DNA of 64,000 nucleotides from positions 141,537,689 to 141,601,688 of the forward strand of contig NC_090321.1 in the NCBI RefSeq assembly GCF_040869045.1. Direction: 5' to 3'. This DNA is from Eurosta solidaginis. Its lineage: Eukaryota; Arthropoda; Insecta; Diptera; Tephritidae. How positions within the stretch are numbered: position 1 is the stretch's first letter; each line of letters opens with the position of its first letter. Of the stretch, positions 45,341-57,417 are shown in pieces. The notes below the pieces were generated by a model that saw only the letters and a list, made by a program, of their open reading frames with translations, did not search any database and had not been told where the DNA came from. Made by a program: the position numbers and the translations under genes.

Positions 45341-46523
45341 TTTTTATACTCAGTTGAGCAGAGCTCACAGAGTATATTAACTTTGATTGAATAACGGTTG
45401 GTTGTATAGGTATAAAGGAATCGAGATAGATATAGACTTCCATATATCAAAATCATCAGTATCGAAAAAAAATTCGATTGAGCCATGTCGGTCCGTCCGT
45501 CCGTCTGTCCGTTAACACGATAACTTGAGTAAATTTTGAGGTATCTTGATGAAATTTGGTATGTATGTTCCTGGGCACTCATCTCAGATTTCTATTTAAA
45601 ATGAACGATATGGGACAATAACCACGCCCACTTTTTCGATATCGAAAATTTCGAAAAATCGAAAAAGTGCGATAATTCATTACCAAATACGGATTAAGCG
45701 ATGAAACTTGGTAGGTGAGTTGAACTTGTGACGCAGAATAGAAAACTAGTAAAATTTTGGACAATGGGCGTGGCACCGCCCACTTTTAAAAGAAGGTCAT
45801 TTAGAAGTTTTGCAAGCTGTAATTTGGCAGTCGTTGAAGATATCATGATGAAATTTGGCAGGAACGTTATTCTTATTACTATATGTCTGCTTAAAAAAAT
45901 TTGTAAAATCGGAGAACGACCACGCCTACTTTTTAAAAAAAAATTTTTTCAATTCAAATTTTAAAAGAAAAGTTAATATCTTTACAGTATATAAATAAAT
46001 TATGTCAACATTCAACTCCAATAATGATATGTTGCAAAAAATACAAAAATAAAAGAAAATTTCAAAATGGGCGTGGCTCCGCCCGTTTTCATTTAATTTG
46101 TCTAGGATACTTTTAATGCCATAAGTCGAACAAAAATTTACCAATCCTTGTGAAATTTGGTAGGGCTTAGATTCTAGGACGATAACTGCTTTCTGTGAAA
46201 AAGGGCGAAATCGGTTGAAGACACGCCCAGTTTTTATACACAGTTGACCGTCTGTCCTTCCGCTCGGCCATTAACATGATAACTTGAGCAAAAATCGATA
46301 TATCTTTACTAAACTCAGTTCACGTACTTATCTGAACTCACTCTGTATTGGTGTAAAAAATGGCCGAAATCCGACGAATCCGAAGTTATATTTTGCGTCA
46401 ATAGACCAATACAATTACCATGTTTCATCCCTTTTTTCGTATTTGGTATATAATTATGGCATTTTTTTCATTTTTCGTAATTTTAGATATCGAAAAAGTG
46501 TGACCACGCCCACTTTTTCGATA
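45341..46523 (+). mobile_element. dispersed repeat, family of 52552-55237, 3'-truncated
   Basis: Starts TTTTTATACTCAGTTGAGCAGAGCTCAC and is collinear with 52553-53604 (blocks CCATGTCGGTCCGTCCG, CCACGCCCACTTTTTCGATA, TGGGCGTGGC-CCGCCC). It breaks off at 46523, where the 435-bp tandem repeat starts, and lacks the 130-bp array and right end of the family. No coding capacity seen. Confidence 0.78.
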
Positions 46524-46530
46524 CAATGAT

Positions 46531-47487
46531 AATGATAAAAAATTATTGTTAGACCTTGAGCTCGATTCGAACCCTCGATCTTAAAAACAGTAGGCCGATA
46601 TAACAACAAAAATTGTTAATACATCCCAGAGCACGGGGAAAAAAGTGTCAATAAAATATGACACTATGGCAGCATTGCCAACAAACAAGTCCAATTTTCA
46701 CAGCCATTCTGCAACAGATGTCGCAGTGTTGTGAATATCGATTGGCACGAACCAGAATAGAAGTAGGATTAATGAAGACAAACAAAAAACCGCTGTGATG
46801 GCTGAATGGTTATAGCAGCGGCGCCTAAACGTTGCCGATGAAGGAATTTAGCAGTTCCCGAAATGGATCTATACAACGAGTTTTGGCAGTTGTCTAAATT
46901 TTTTCTTTCTTCTATTCTAATTTAAAAATTTTTTCAATTAAGAAAAAATTTATCATAACAATAATAATGATAAAAAATTATTGTTAGGCCTTGAGCTCGA
47001 TTCGAACCCGCGATCTTAAAAACAGTAGGCCGATATAACAACAAAAATTGTTAATACATCCCAGAGCACGGGGAAAAAAGTGTCAATAAAATATGACACT
47101 ATGGCAGCATTGCCAACAAACAAGTCCAATTTTCACAGCCATTCTGCAACAGATGTCGCAGTGTTGTGAATATCGATTGGCACGAACCAGAATAGAAGTA
47201 GGATTAATGAAGACAAACAAAAAACCTCTGTGATGGCTGAATGGTTATAGCAGCGGCGCCTAAACGTTGCCGATGAAGGAATTTAGCAGTTCCCGAAATG
47301 GATCTATACAACGAGCTTTGGCAGTTGTCTAAATTTTTTCTTTCTTCTATTCTAATTTAAAAATTTTTTCAATTAAGAAAAAATTTATCATAACAATAAT
47401 AATGATACAAAATTATTGTTAGGCCTTGAGCTCGATTCGAACCCGCGATCTTAAAAACAGTAGGGCGATATAACAACAAAAATTGTT
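46531..47487. repeat. 435-bp tandem repeat, two full units and a partial one
   Basis: Units start at 46531, 46966 and 47401 (AATGATA-AAAATTATTGTTAG), spacing exactly 435 bases, nearly identical. Each unit contains GAGCTCGATTCGAACCCGCGATC; its complement has a B-box-like GGTTCGAATC, and the other strand has an A-box-like TGGCTGAATGGTTA. It is the same family, in opposite orientation, as the SINE-like repeat at 62791-63558. Confidence 0.88.
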
Positions 47488-48665
47488 TATTACTTATATT
47501 TATAGAACGTCATGCTGTTGCGCATATTTCCAGACATCAACGCAGAATGTGATGCTGTGGCAAATGCGGAATACTGCTGTCGATATTACCATCTGCACCC
47601 ATACTCACATAGTCGTATTGGGAATCGTTGTCACTAATTTGTGTGCTGTTCACGTCCTCTGAGGGATCTAAGGGAGATTGGCTTGATTCCTCACTGAAAT
47701 TCGATGAAGATGTATATGTCCTGCAAGAGAGTACATGTACAATGTTAACATTTTTTGAAGTATACACACAGAATTCAGTACAATGGATCGAACTTCGAAA
47801 AAAATTTTATCAAAATTTGAATTTTTTTAATCCGAATTTCAAAAAAATTTTCGAATATGCAGTTTTGGAATGTGCAAGTTAGAAGTTTCTCAGAAGTTTC
47901 CCCGAATTTTTAAAACTTTTTTTGTCGAGAGTGTTGGTTATTTTCATCCAGGCCTGCATAATAACGTTATTTTCAAAAAAATATTTCGTTTTTTATTCGA
48001 TATTCAAAAGTTTCATTTAGTTGATATCAAAGTAAAAAAGATTGATTTTTAGAGTTTGAGTATGTTTTTCCATACAAAAATTGCTCAAAAAATTACTTAA
48101 AAATTCTAATGTTTTGATTTTCTTTCTGATGCAAATGAAACCAATTTAAAAAAATTTTTTTTTTGATTTCGTTTTCGAAAAAAAAATTATTTGTTTATTC
48201 CGTTGTGCAGCCTTGTTTTCTTCCATACAACTCATGCACAAAAAGTGATTTTTCAAATCTATCGCAAAATTCACCATGTTTCTAAGAGATTTTCAGTTAT
48301 CTCGATCCCTACACCACCCAAAGGAATTTGGTTTTCCATGAATTAAATTGTCACCCAGTCTCGAACTACATGCTGAGTTTCAAGACTCTAAGTCATCGGG
48401 AAGTTAGTTAAAAGTGGATTGCAAAATTAACTTCGTTTTTGTGAAACGTTTGGCAAGAATGCCATTTCCCCGGCAAACTCCCAATCAATTTCCTCTGAAA
48501 ATTTAGGCTCATCCAACGCAGCGCCGCCGCTACTGCCACTCTTTTGCCGCTTGGATGCTTTGGCGTGGTAGCGATAGCTTTCCCGAAGGCTGGTCCTCGC
48601 GTCTTTGCTTTCAATCACTAGTGTAAATAACACATACAATTAAATGTAATACTTTGCATTTGCTC

Positions 48666-48914
48666 ACAATTGTTAAAACATGTCAAAAAATGTCGCGAGA
48701 GGTATATAAAGATGCGTTTTGGCTTCCGTACCAATAACACACTTGCAGTTTTCGGAACACCCAATATTTGTGCGTACACGAACCAAATGGAAATTACAGA
48801 AAATTTCCAACTTTGCTTGCAAATACTTGTTTATAAAAGACAAAACGCGTCTTTTGACACTCCTCCATATATTTTTGAACGTGGTTTAACAGTTTTGAGC
48901 TAAAGTAAATAATG
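48666..48914. mobile_element. MITE with GAGGTGTCAAAAGACG-type arms, degenerate copy
   Basis: Inverted ends: TTGTTAAAACATGTCAAAAAATGTCGCGAG on the left and TATATTTTTGAACGTGGTTTAACAGTTTTGAGC on the right. It resembles the better copy immediately downstream. Confidence 0.6.
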
Positions 48915-48932
48915 ACCAAAAAGATACACAAA

Positions 48933-49378
48933 TATGGTAATTGTTTACTTTAGCTCACAACTGCAAAAACCCGACCAAAAATATCGGGAGAGGTGTCAAA
49001 AGACGAGTTTTGCTCCCAGGACCACGAATCCGAGATCGGAAATTCAAAATTTCATTTCTGTCAAAAGATATTTCCAAAAAAACCGGAAAATGATCCATAG
49101 TATTTTTGCGCAGAACAGCTTTCTGCATTGGCGGCCTTCGGCCGCGCTTATAAAAAATTACCCTGGGTGGGTCCAACACCGGTTTGGAGACCAAAGCTAT
49201 ATCCGCGCAAAACACTTTTACCTACAGTTTTTCTTGTGGGTCCTACAAAATCATTAAAACAACAACCACATGAAAATTTTCAATTTTGTTTGTAAATATC
49301 TCCGAAACGTCTTTTGACACCTCTCGTGATATTTTTGGACGAGTTTTAGCAGTTGTGCGCTAAAGTAAACAATTACCA
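48933..49378. mobile_element. MITE with ~70-bp inverted repeats
   Basis: The left arm GTAATTGTTTACTTTAGCTC and on through GGGAGAGGTGTCAAAAGACG (to about 49005) pairs with 49304-49378 (CGTCTTTTGACACCTCTCG ... GCGCTAAAGTAAACAATTAC). No coding frame. It lies in intron 1 of the MADF relic. Confidence 0.8.
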
Positions 49379-49639
49379 CAAATATACATACAAACAGTTT
49401 ATTAACATACCTTCTGTCCCAAGGGAGCTACTTAAGTGGACCCAGGCCTGATCCACTGCATTTTTGTTGCAATGCAATGGATCAGAAGTATCCCATATCC
49501 TGGGCCACTATTTCACTTCCCTTTTCAGAGCCAGTTTCTCCTCTGCCGTGAAATTTAATACGCGCTTTTTGCGTTTTGGTGCTGCAGCAATATTTATTTC
49601 CATTTCTGAAATAAAATAATAATTATTTATTGCAGAAAA

Positions 49640-52551
49640 ATTAAAAAACCATGTGCTTACCTAATTTTTCCAGTTGTTTACCTTTTTTTCTTCAAGAAAT
49701 ATATGGTGCTTGACATATTTCTTGCGGAAACCGGTGTTGCCGTATGTGAATTTGATGGAAAAATAGTAGTAAAATATCGCACTAAATTTCTTGTAAACTG
49801 CGTACTACCTCAAGAAAATTTACCACGAGGAATTTTATTGAGCATTTCTTGAGCGTTTTTTATATGAAATTTTTACTTTTTTGTGATCTGCGTACCGCTC
49901 TTAAATTATGTATATGCGCCAAGGATTATACGATTTTTACCCATGTGTTACGCAATGATATCCACTTAGACTGCTTATGATTTCGAGCGCGGCATCCTTG
50001 GCCGAATAGTTACTCACTAACGTTTCAAGGTGTTTTATTGGTGTAGCTCGGAAGCATAGCGCGACAAAAACATCCGTCAGAAAGTATTCGGAGCTACACC
50101 TAGAGCTTCTAGGAAAGTGACGTCGACGAAGGCATGATTTCGAAGTCGCAGCCCTATAGCTTCTGTGCTGGCATATGGTATAAGGGCCAGGATGCGTGAT
50201 AGCGACTGGTGGTCGGGATTGCCACAGTTCGCACGTCGGGAATCGTAGCTCCTAGAAACAGCAGAAAGCGCGATCAACAATAAGCCAGCATTGACGACAA
50301 TCGTTAAAACTGTGTCACTAGAGTCATGACTATTAGTAGATAATTGATAGCAACCGTAAGTCGCCTTTGTACGTGACCAGCATGTAGCCACAAATTATTT
50401 AAAGGAATCGTGCCGACGACGGGTATTAGAGTTAGCCCAGAACATCTCCTTCGGTGAAACTAAACTACAAAAGTTTGACCATTTTAAGTATTTCTTCCTC
50501 TCTATTCCCGAAATTTTTTGAACGATCCGCGAGATTTGGAGGCAAAAACCGCGTGTATATTCTCGAACGGTGCGTGGTAGCACGGAGAATATATATATAT
50601 ATGGATATAGAAAAAGAAATAAAAGGCAAATAGTTGTATTAGTATAATGAGAATGATGGCAATAATTAATTTATTTTGTATTAATTTAGAACAATATTTT
50701 ACCTTTGGTATATGATGTGGCGTGACAGCAGCAGCTGGAACAAAAACAAGAAAATGATCTCCGTTGTGTCGGACCGTAGATCGTGCGGGGGTTTTCCAAG
50801 GGATATTTGTTATCCGATGGAAAACTCAGTTACCCGTGTTATGCTGCTTATATGTGTGAGTGACTATATGAGGGTGTATGCATGCGTGTTAGCAATACAT
50901 GACAGTATATTTATGTAAATACATATGTGCAACTAAATGAATTATGCTTTGGGGTGGCCGTGTAAAATAAATATAAATATTTAGGTTCTGACCTAAACAC
51001 CGCGGATCTTTCCGAAACGGCCGATATGTCGATTTCCTTAAATACATACATATAAACAAAACCTTTCCAAAAATTATTTTTTTTTTAATTTTCGCTTTAC
51101 AAGCCTCCCAGATACTCATCGGCAAGTTAATGATATTGTTCCAGATCGTCAAACATACCATTGACGTCAGCAATTTGTTTCCATATTCATTAGTTGTGGA
51201 CAATGTGATACTCTGAAGTCCAGCCATTCAATTCAGAGCTTTACGCTGATCACTTTGTCGGCGCGCAGGTCACGCCGCCGCCGCCGGTATATAATAGAGT
51301 CTACGCCGCCGCCGCCAATTAACTGACCGGCGTAAACCTCTAATACATATATACAAAATACAAAAGATGAGGAACGATCTTATTAACTTGTAATTAACTT
51401 AGCTCTATAGCTCTATAGCGTTTTTTTTTGTTGGCTACACAATCACATATATTAAATGCATATACGATAACATAACTATAGGTATACATAGGCCTAGGAT
51501 AGCTAACTTCGTAAACGCAAACACTCTAAGGATACATACATAGTCCTATATAAATCATTGCTGAAAATCGTTAGAAGCTATATACCTGCATGGTAGAGAA
51601 AAATTAATGTACTTAAATGAAACAAAAAAGGTGTAAGAAATTCGAAAACCATTTTACTAATTTAATCATAAATGGTATCCGAAGATTGTTGGTTGGCGTA
51701 TTGCGCGCTTGTATTTAAAATCCAATTTTTCGTGCGTCGTACAAAGTAACAACATGTTGGTACTCTTTGTGCTATGAAGTCAATAATTTTGAACCTAATA
51801 TTTCAACAAGCCACGCTCTCAAAACACATATTACAATTTTACAATTAAAAATATTGTAAAAATTGCAAAACAACCGAAAACTTTCTTTAAAATACACAGA
51901 AAAGTTATTTTAAAACCAAAAACATAAATACAATCTTGATATAGTTTTTATTACGTATATTTTTTTTTTTTAATTACATAATTTGTATTACATAATTATA
52001 TATTATATACATACTAGGCGTGTGAGGGATTAAATGAAATAAGTAAACGTACGAAAAGAAATATAGATATATAAGCTTATATTCATACATATACAGATAT
52101 ATATAATAGTATTGGACATTTTGAATAATGCGGTATACGTTTAACGACAATCGCAAATGGTTGAATCTATAGTCTATGAACTATTTTGAAATGAATATTG
52201 AATAAACTTTTGTAATTAAAATGGGAATGCTGGCATTCTTTTGATTTAGAAGGCATAGGTAACACAGGTAAGGGGCCACCGAAATTTAGGTGCGTCGGTG
52301 GCCATGGATTTGAGGGTGGGACAAAGCACTGGGCGTCACAAAACCACCGCGGCGCCACCTATGTATATTCGGCCTTTTTTTTGTTGTTTTCCCCTTTCTA
52401 ATTTGCAGCTTTTTTTTGTTATTTGGTTCTCAGCGTGCAACTGCTCGTATCCGGTTCGGATTTTTTTTTTGTTGTGTGAGTCGTTTTAAAATTTCAGTTG
52501 GTAGTTTTCAGTTGTAGTTTAAATTCAAATCCGAGTCCTATTTCTACGTTA
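49640..52551. other. no recognised gene
   Basis: Includes an unrecognised minus-strand frame of 104 codons at 50077-50391, a short (TA)n run at 50587, a half foldback at 51263-51350 and AT-rich sequence. A poly-T and AT-rich stretch lies at 51960-52100. I cannot support any gene here. Confidence 0.45.
51263..51350. repeat. half of the GC-rich foldback family
   Basis: CACGCCGCCGCCGCCGG ... GGCGTAAACCTCTAATACATAT resembles one arm and the core of 28049-28192, without the long stem. Confidence 0.55.
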
Positions 52552-55237
52552 ATTTTTATACTCAGCTGAGCAGAGCTCACAGAGAATATTAACTTTGTTC
52601 GCATAACAGTAATCCGTAACGGCATAAACTAATCGAGATAGATATAGACTTATATATATCAAAACGATCTTGGCGAAAAAAGAAATTCATTTACCCATGT
52701 CCGTCCGTCCGTCTGTAAACACGATAACTTGAGTAAATTTTGAGGTATCGTGATAAAGTTTGGTATATAGGTTCCTGGGCACTCATTTCAGATTGCTATT
52801 GAAAATGAACGAAATCGGACCATAACCACGCCCACTTTTTCGATATCGAAAATTTCGAAAAACAGATAAAGTGCGATAATTCATTACCAAAGACGGCTAC
52901 AGCGATGAAACTTGGTACGTGTATTGAACTTATGACGCAGAATAGAAAATTAGTAAAATTTTGGAAAATGGGTGTGGCACCGCTCACTTTTAAAAGAAGG
53001 TAATTTCAAAGTTTTACAAGCTATAATTTGGCAGTCGTTGAAGATATCATGATGAAATTCGGCATGAACGTTCCTCCTATTACTATATGTGTACTAAGTA
53101 AAAATTAGCAAATTCGGATTACGAACACGCCCACTTTTAAAACAAAATTTTTTTAAAAGTCAAATTTTAACAAAAAATTTAATAACTTTACAGTATATAA
53201 GTAAGTTATGTCAACATTCAACTCCAGTAATGATATGGTGCAACAAAATACAATAATAAAAGAAATTTTCAAAATGGGCGTGGCTCCGCCCTTTTTCATT
53301 TAATTCGTCTAGAATACTTTTAATGCCATAAGTCGAACAAAAATTTACCAATCCTTGTGAAATTTGGTACGGGCATAGATTTTATAACGGTAACTGTTTT
53401 CTGTGAAAACGGGCGAAATCGGTTGAAGCCACGCCCAGTTTTTATACACAGTTATCCGTCTGTCCTTCCACTCGGCCTTTAACACGATAACTTGAGCACA
53501 AATCGATATATCTTTACTAAACTTAGTTTACCTACTTACCTGAACTTACTTTATCTTGGTATAAAAAATGGCCCAAATCCGACTATGACCACGCCCACTT
53601 TTTCGATATCGAAAATTACGAAAAATGAAAAAATGCCATAATTCTATACCAAATATGAAAAAAGAGATGAAACATGGTAATTGGATTTAGAAAAAACTTT
53701 GTAAAATGGGTGTGACACCTACCATATTAAGAAGAAGAAAATGAAAAAGTTCTGTAGGGCGAAATCAGAAGCCCTTTGAATCTTTGCAGGAATACTGTTC
53801 GTGGTATTGCATATATAAATAAATTAGCGGTACCCGACAGATGATGTTCTGGGTCACCCTGGTCCACATTTTGCTCGATATCTCGAAAACCCCTTCACAT
53901 ATACAACTAAGGGCCACTCACTTTTAAAACCCTCATTAATACCTTTAATTTGATACCCATATCGTACAAACACATTCTATAGTCACTCCTGGTCCACCCT
54001 TCTGGCGATGTCTAAGAAAGGCGTCCACCTGTAGAACTAAGGCCCACTACGTTTTAAATAATCATTAACACCTTTCATTTGATACCCATATCGTACAAAC
54101 ACATTCTAGAGTCACCCCTGGTCCACCTTTATGGCGATATCTCGAAAAGGTGTCCACCTATAGCACTAAGGCCCACTCCCTTTTAAAATAATCATTAACA
54201 CCTTTCATTTGATACCCATATCGTACAAACACATTCTAGAGTCACTCCTGGTCCACCTTTATGGCGATATCTAGAAAAGGCGTCCACCTATAGCACTAAG
54301 GCCCACTCCCTTTTAAAATAATCATTAACACCTTTCATTTGATACCCATATCGTACAAACACATTCTATAGTCACCCCTGGTCCACCCTTATGGCGATAT
54401 CTCGAAAAGGCGTCCACCTGTAGCACTAAGGCCCACTCCTTTTCAAAATACTCATTAACACCTTTCATTTGATACCCATATCGTACAAACACATTCTAGA
54501 GTCACCCCTGGTCCACCTTTATGGCGATATCTCGAAAAGGCGTCCACCTATAGCACTAAGGCCCACTCCCTTTTAAAATAATCATTAACACCTTTCATTT
54601 GATACCCATATTGTACAAACACATTCTATAGTCACCCCTGGTCCACCCTTATGGCGATATCTCGAAAAGGCGTCCACCTGTAGCACTAGGGCCCACTCCC
54701 TTTTAAAATAATCATTAACACCTTTCTTTTGATACCCATATCGTACAAACACATTCTAGAGTCACCACTGGTCCACCTTTATGGCGATATCTCGAAAAGG
54801 CGTCCACCTATAGCACTAAGGACCACTCCCTTTTAAAATAATCATTAACACCTTTCTTTTGATACCCATATCGTACAAACACATTCTAGAGTCACCACTG
54901 GTCCACCTTTATGGCGATATCTCGAAAAGTCGTCCACCTATAGCACTAAGGCCCACACCCTTTTAAAATAATCATTAACACCTTTCATTTGATACCCATA
55001 TCGTACAAACACATTCTAGTGTCACCTCTGGTCCACCTTTATGGCGATATCTCGAAAAGGCGTTCACGTATAGAACTAAGGCCTACTCCCTTTTAAAATA
55101 CTCATTAAAATACAACATTCCAGGGTTACCCTAGGTTAATTTTGCTAAATGGTGATTTTCCCTTATTTTGTCTCCAAAGCTCTCATCAGCTGAGTATGTA
55201 ATGTTCGGTTACACTCGAACTTAGCCTTCCTTACTTT
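52552..55237 (+). mobile_element. dispersed repeat element with inverted ends and tandem array
   Basis: The left part is collinear with 45341-46523. A perfect 12-bp inverted pair lies at the ends: ATACTCAGCTGA at 52558-52569 and TCAGCTGAGTAT at 55186-55197, followed by a conserved right tail (TTCGGTTACACTCGAACTTA). Interior: blocks with CCACGCCCACTTTTTCGATA and GGGCGTGGCTCCGCCC, then nine 130-bp units. No coding capacity. The structure fits a non-autonomous DNA element, class uncertain. Confidence 0.7.
53931..55100. repeat. 130-bp tandem array, nine units
   Basis: The landmark CATTAACACC recurs at 53933, 54063, 54193, 54323, 54453, 54583, 54713, 54843, 54973 and (degenerate) 55103, always exactly 130 bases apart, so there is no indel in 1,170 bases. 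Units differ by substitutions only (for example CTAGAGTCACCCCTGG or CTATAGTCACCCCTGG). Confidence 0.93.
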
Positions 55238-55575
55238 TTTTTTATGCGTTTAGATTTTTCTTCTGAATTTTCAATTTGAATTTTTAACGGTCTGGCCGTG
55301 CTTGATAGAAAATGCGTTTCCCTAACAAGGTTTGCATTTGAAAAGAGAAAAACTAATGCCAAGATTTTTTCTTAGAATGCGAAATGCGATTTCTGTTGTT
55401 ATTCTTCATGTTCAATGTGATAACGCCACTCAATTGTACATCGAATGTTACTTTTTTGAACCCATACGTGATTGAATGTATTTCGTGGGTCTTGCTCGCT
55501 TTTTGCACGCGAAGTAGTTATACGTAAACTTAATTCATTTACATATATTAATATTAGCGCTTCCAGTGTTATGAT
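55238..55575. other. no recognised content
   Basis: AT-rich sequence between two elements; no gene or repeat recognised. Confidence 0.4.
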
Positions 55576-55891
55576 CAGGGTTAGGATTTTGAGGCATTGG
55601 CCTATTTTGCCTGCTTGGTCCTATCTGTAAATGAAATAAAGAATTACGCGTTTGACATCTTTTTTATTAAAAATATGAATTTTTAATTTGCCTGTTTTGT
55701 GCCTTTCTTGATTTTATCGCCTTTTTCCGCCTTTTCTAGGTGCTTTGCCTTTTTTTAACGGTTTTATTTAAGTGACTCGACAGGCTGGCGGGACCCGAAT
55801 TTTGTAATTGAAATTTAAGTAACTTCCCGATAAGCTACAAGCTTGAAACTTGGAATATAGTTCAGAACCCGATGACAATGCAATAATAAGA

Positions 55892-56520
55892 AAAAAATTG
55901 CCGCTAGGTGGCGCAAGGATCGATATGTTCATAAAAATCGTATTTGTGGTCCGATTTGGCTCATATTTCGAACACATAATACATACAAGAATAGAAAGCG
56001 ACCTATGAAAAAAATCGCCACTAGGTGGTGCAAGATTTTAGATATTCACAAAAATCGTACTTGTGGTCCGATTTGGCTCATATTTGGAACACATAATAAA
56101 TAAGAGAATAGAAAGCGACCTATGAAACATATTCGCCGCTAGGTGGTACAAGGATCGAGATATTCACAAAAATCGTATATGTGGTCCGATTTGGCTCATA
56201 TTTGGCACACATAATACATAAAAGAATAGAAAGTGACTTAGGAAAAAATCGCCGCTAGGTGGCGCAAGGATCGAGATATTAACAAAAATCGAATTTGTGG
56301 TCCGATTTGGCTCATATTTGGGACACATAATACATACAAGAATAGAAAGCGACCTATAAAAAAATCGCCGCTAGGTAGCGCAAACATCGAGATATTCAAA
56401 AAAAACGTTGTATTTGTGGTCCGATTTGGTCGATATTTGGAACACATAATACATACATGAATAGAAAGCGACCTATTATGTCCGATTTGGCTCATATTTA
56501 GAACAAATATTACATACAGT
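55892..56520. repeat. ~117-bp tandem repeat, five units
   Basis: The landmark CCGCTAGGTGG (or CCACTAGGTGG) occurs at 55901, 56018, 56136, 56252 and 56368, spacing 116-118. The unit includes GTGGTCCGATTTGGCTCATA and GAATAGAAAGCGACCTATGA. A sixth unit is partial. Confidence 0.88.
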
Positions 56521-56751
56521 CCGGTAGAAATGACATCAAAATATCTTGGAGTTGGTGGAGGGACAAGCATACGTGGCGCAGAGTCGAGTAAAGTCTTTGG
56601 AAGGATTATGTATTGAGGAATTAGATTGTAACAAATTGTCAGGAAAGTCCTTGCTGCAATGAGTCACTAAATGAACTAAATAGATTGAGAAATAATAGGC
56701 AATTAAATAAAGGCTAAAAACTTGAAAAAAAAATAATTAAAAAAAAATTTT

Positions 56752-57118
56752 AAGTTAAATGGTTTTATTGAAAACAATACTTACATGAAGTAATAATAAT
56801 ACTAAAGCTAGAAAATAATTAGGTAGGTCCTAGGTGCTAGTCATCACACTCCTCATCAATCTAGGGCGTTGATCAGACAATTAAATAAAAGCGTTGGACG
56901 CGGAAATTTCTATTGATAGTCATATATAAGACCAACTGAACCCTAATAACATTTTTAGAAATTTCACGCGTCAAACGCTTTTATTTAATTGTCTGATCAA
57001 CGCCCTAGATTGATGAGGAGTGTAATGACTAGTACCTAGGACCTACCTAATTATTTTCTAGCTTTTAGTATTATTATTACTTCATGTAAGTATTGTTTTC
57101 AATAAAACCGTTTAACTT
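56752..57118. repeat. long foldback with ~160-bp near-perfect arms
   Basis: Left arm 56752-56911 and right arm 56957-57118 are inverse complements with few differences (AAGTTAAATGGTTTTATTG against CAATAAAACCGTTTAACTT; CGTTGATCAGACAATTAAAT against its exact complement); the loop is ~45 bases. Weaker pairing extends outward to about 56721 and 57153. AATAAA occurs in the right arm. Confidence 0.92.
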
Positions 57119-57417
57119 CAACATTTTTTTTTATTATTTTATTATATTTCAAGCCTGACAAAGTGCCTTGGAAATATATGAGGTAAAAATTGTAATATCA
57201 CATACTCGTACTATTCGAAAAAAATTGTCTTATCATACAAAAAATATATAACCATAGTACTTTGTTACCGTTTGGCACAGCTTTTTTACAACACTGCTCC
57301 TATTTCTTCTTCAGCTTGCGATATGATGAGTTTCTGTTTTTTTGTAGCTAAAACTTGACATTTTTAAATTCGTGCGTTAATTTTGTTTGTGAGTTAAATA
57401 TTTGCGATAATTTAAAA

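Larger units (their letters stand above)
47537..49603 (-). pseudogene. MADF-domain gene relic, three exons
   Basis: Exon 1 49603-49411: basic start MEINIAAAPKRKKR, then FTAEEKLALKREVK, a TAG at 49510-49508 and WPRIWDTSDPLHC, and a donor GTATGT at 49410. Exon 2 from 48617 (acceptor TTTACACTAG): SLRESYRYHAKASKRQKSGSSGG ... EFAGEMAFLPN, the second half of a MADF (Myb/SANT-like) domain. Exon 3 from 47720 (acceptor CTCTCTTGCAG) to 47537: acidic Ser-rich tail. MADF proteins bind DNA; some are the partner ORF of PIF/Harbinger transposons. The stop in exon 1 and the W-to-A change in the usual RW-x-LRESYRYH block (here DARTSLRESYRYH) indicate decay. Two MITEs occupy intron 1. Confidence 0.68.

Noticed and set aside
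46820..46900. tRNA gene suggested by TGGCTGAATGGTTATAGC
   Set aside because: No cloverleaf with a paired acceptor stem and properly placed B box could be drawn; it fits a SINE-like repeat better.
50077..50391. 104-codon minus-strand frame as a transposase or host gene
   Set aside because: No recognisable motif and no splice or start context; composition like the surrounding non-coding DNA.
50889..51227. 112-codon minus-strand frame
   Set aside because: AT-rich with Lys/Ile runs; no family resemblance.
53931..55100. CRISPR-like regular array
   Set aside because: The whole 130-bp unit is repeated without variable spacers, and the DNA is from an animal nuclear genome.
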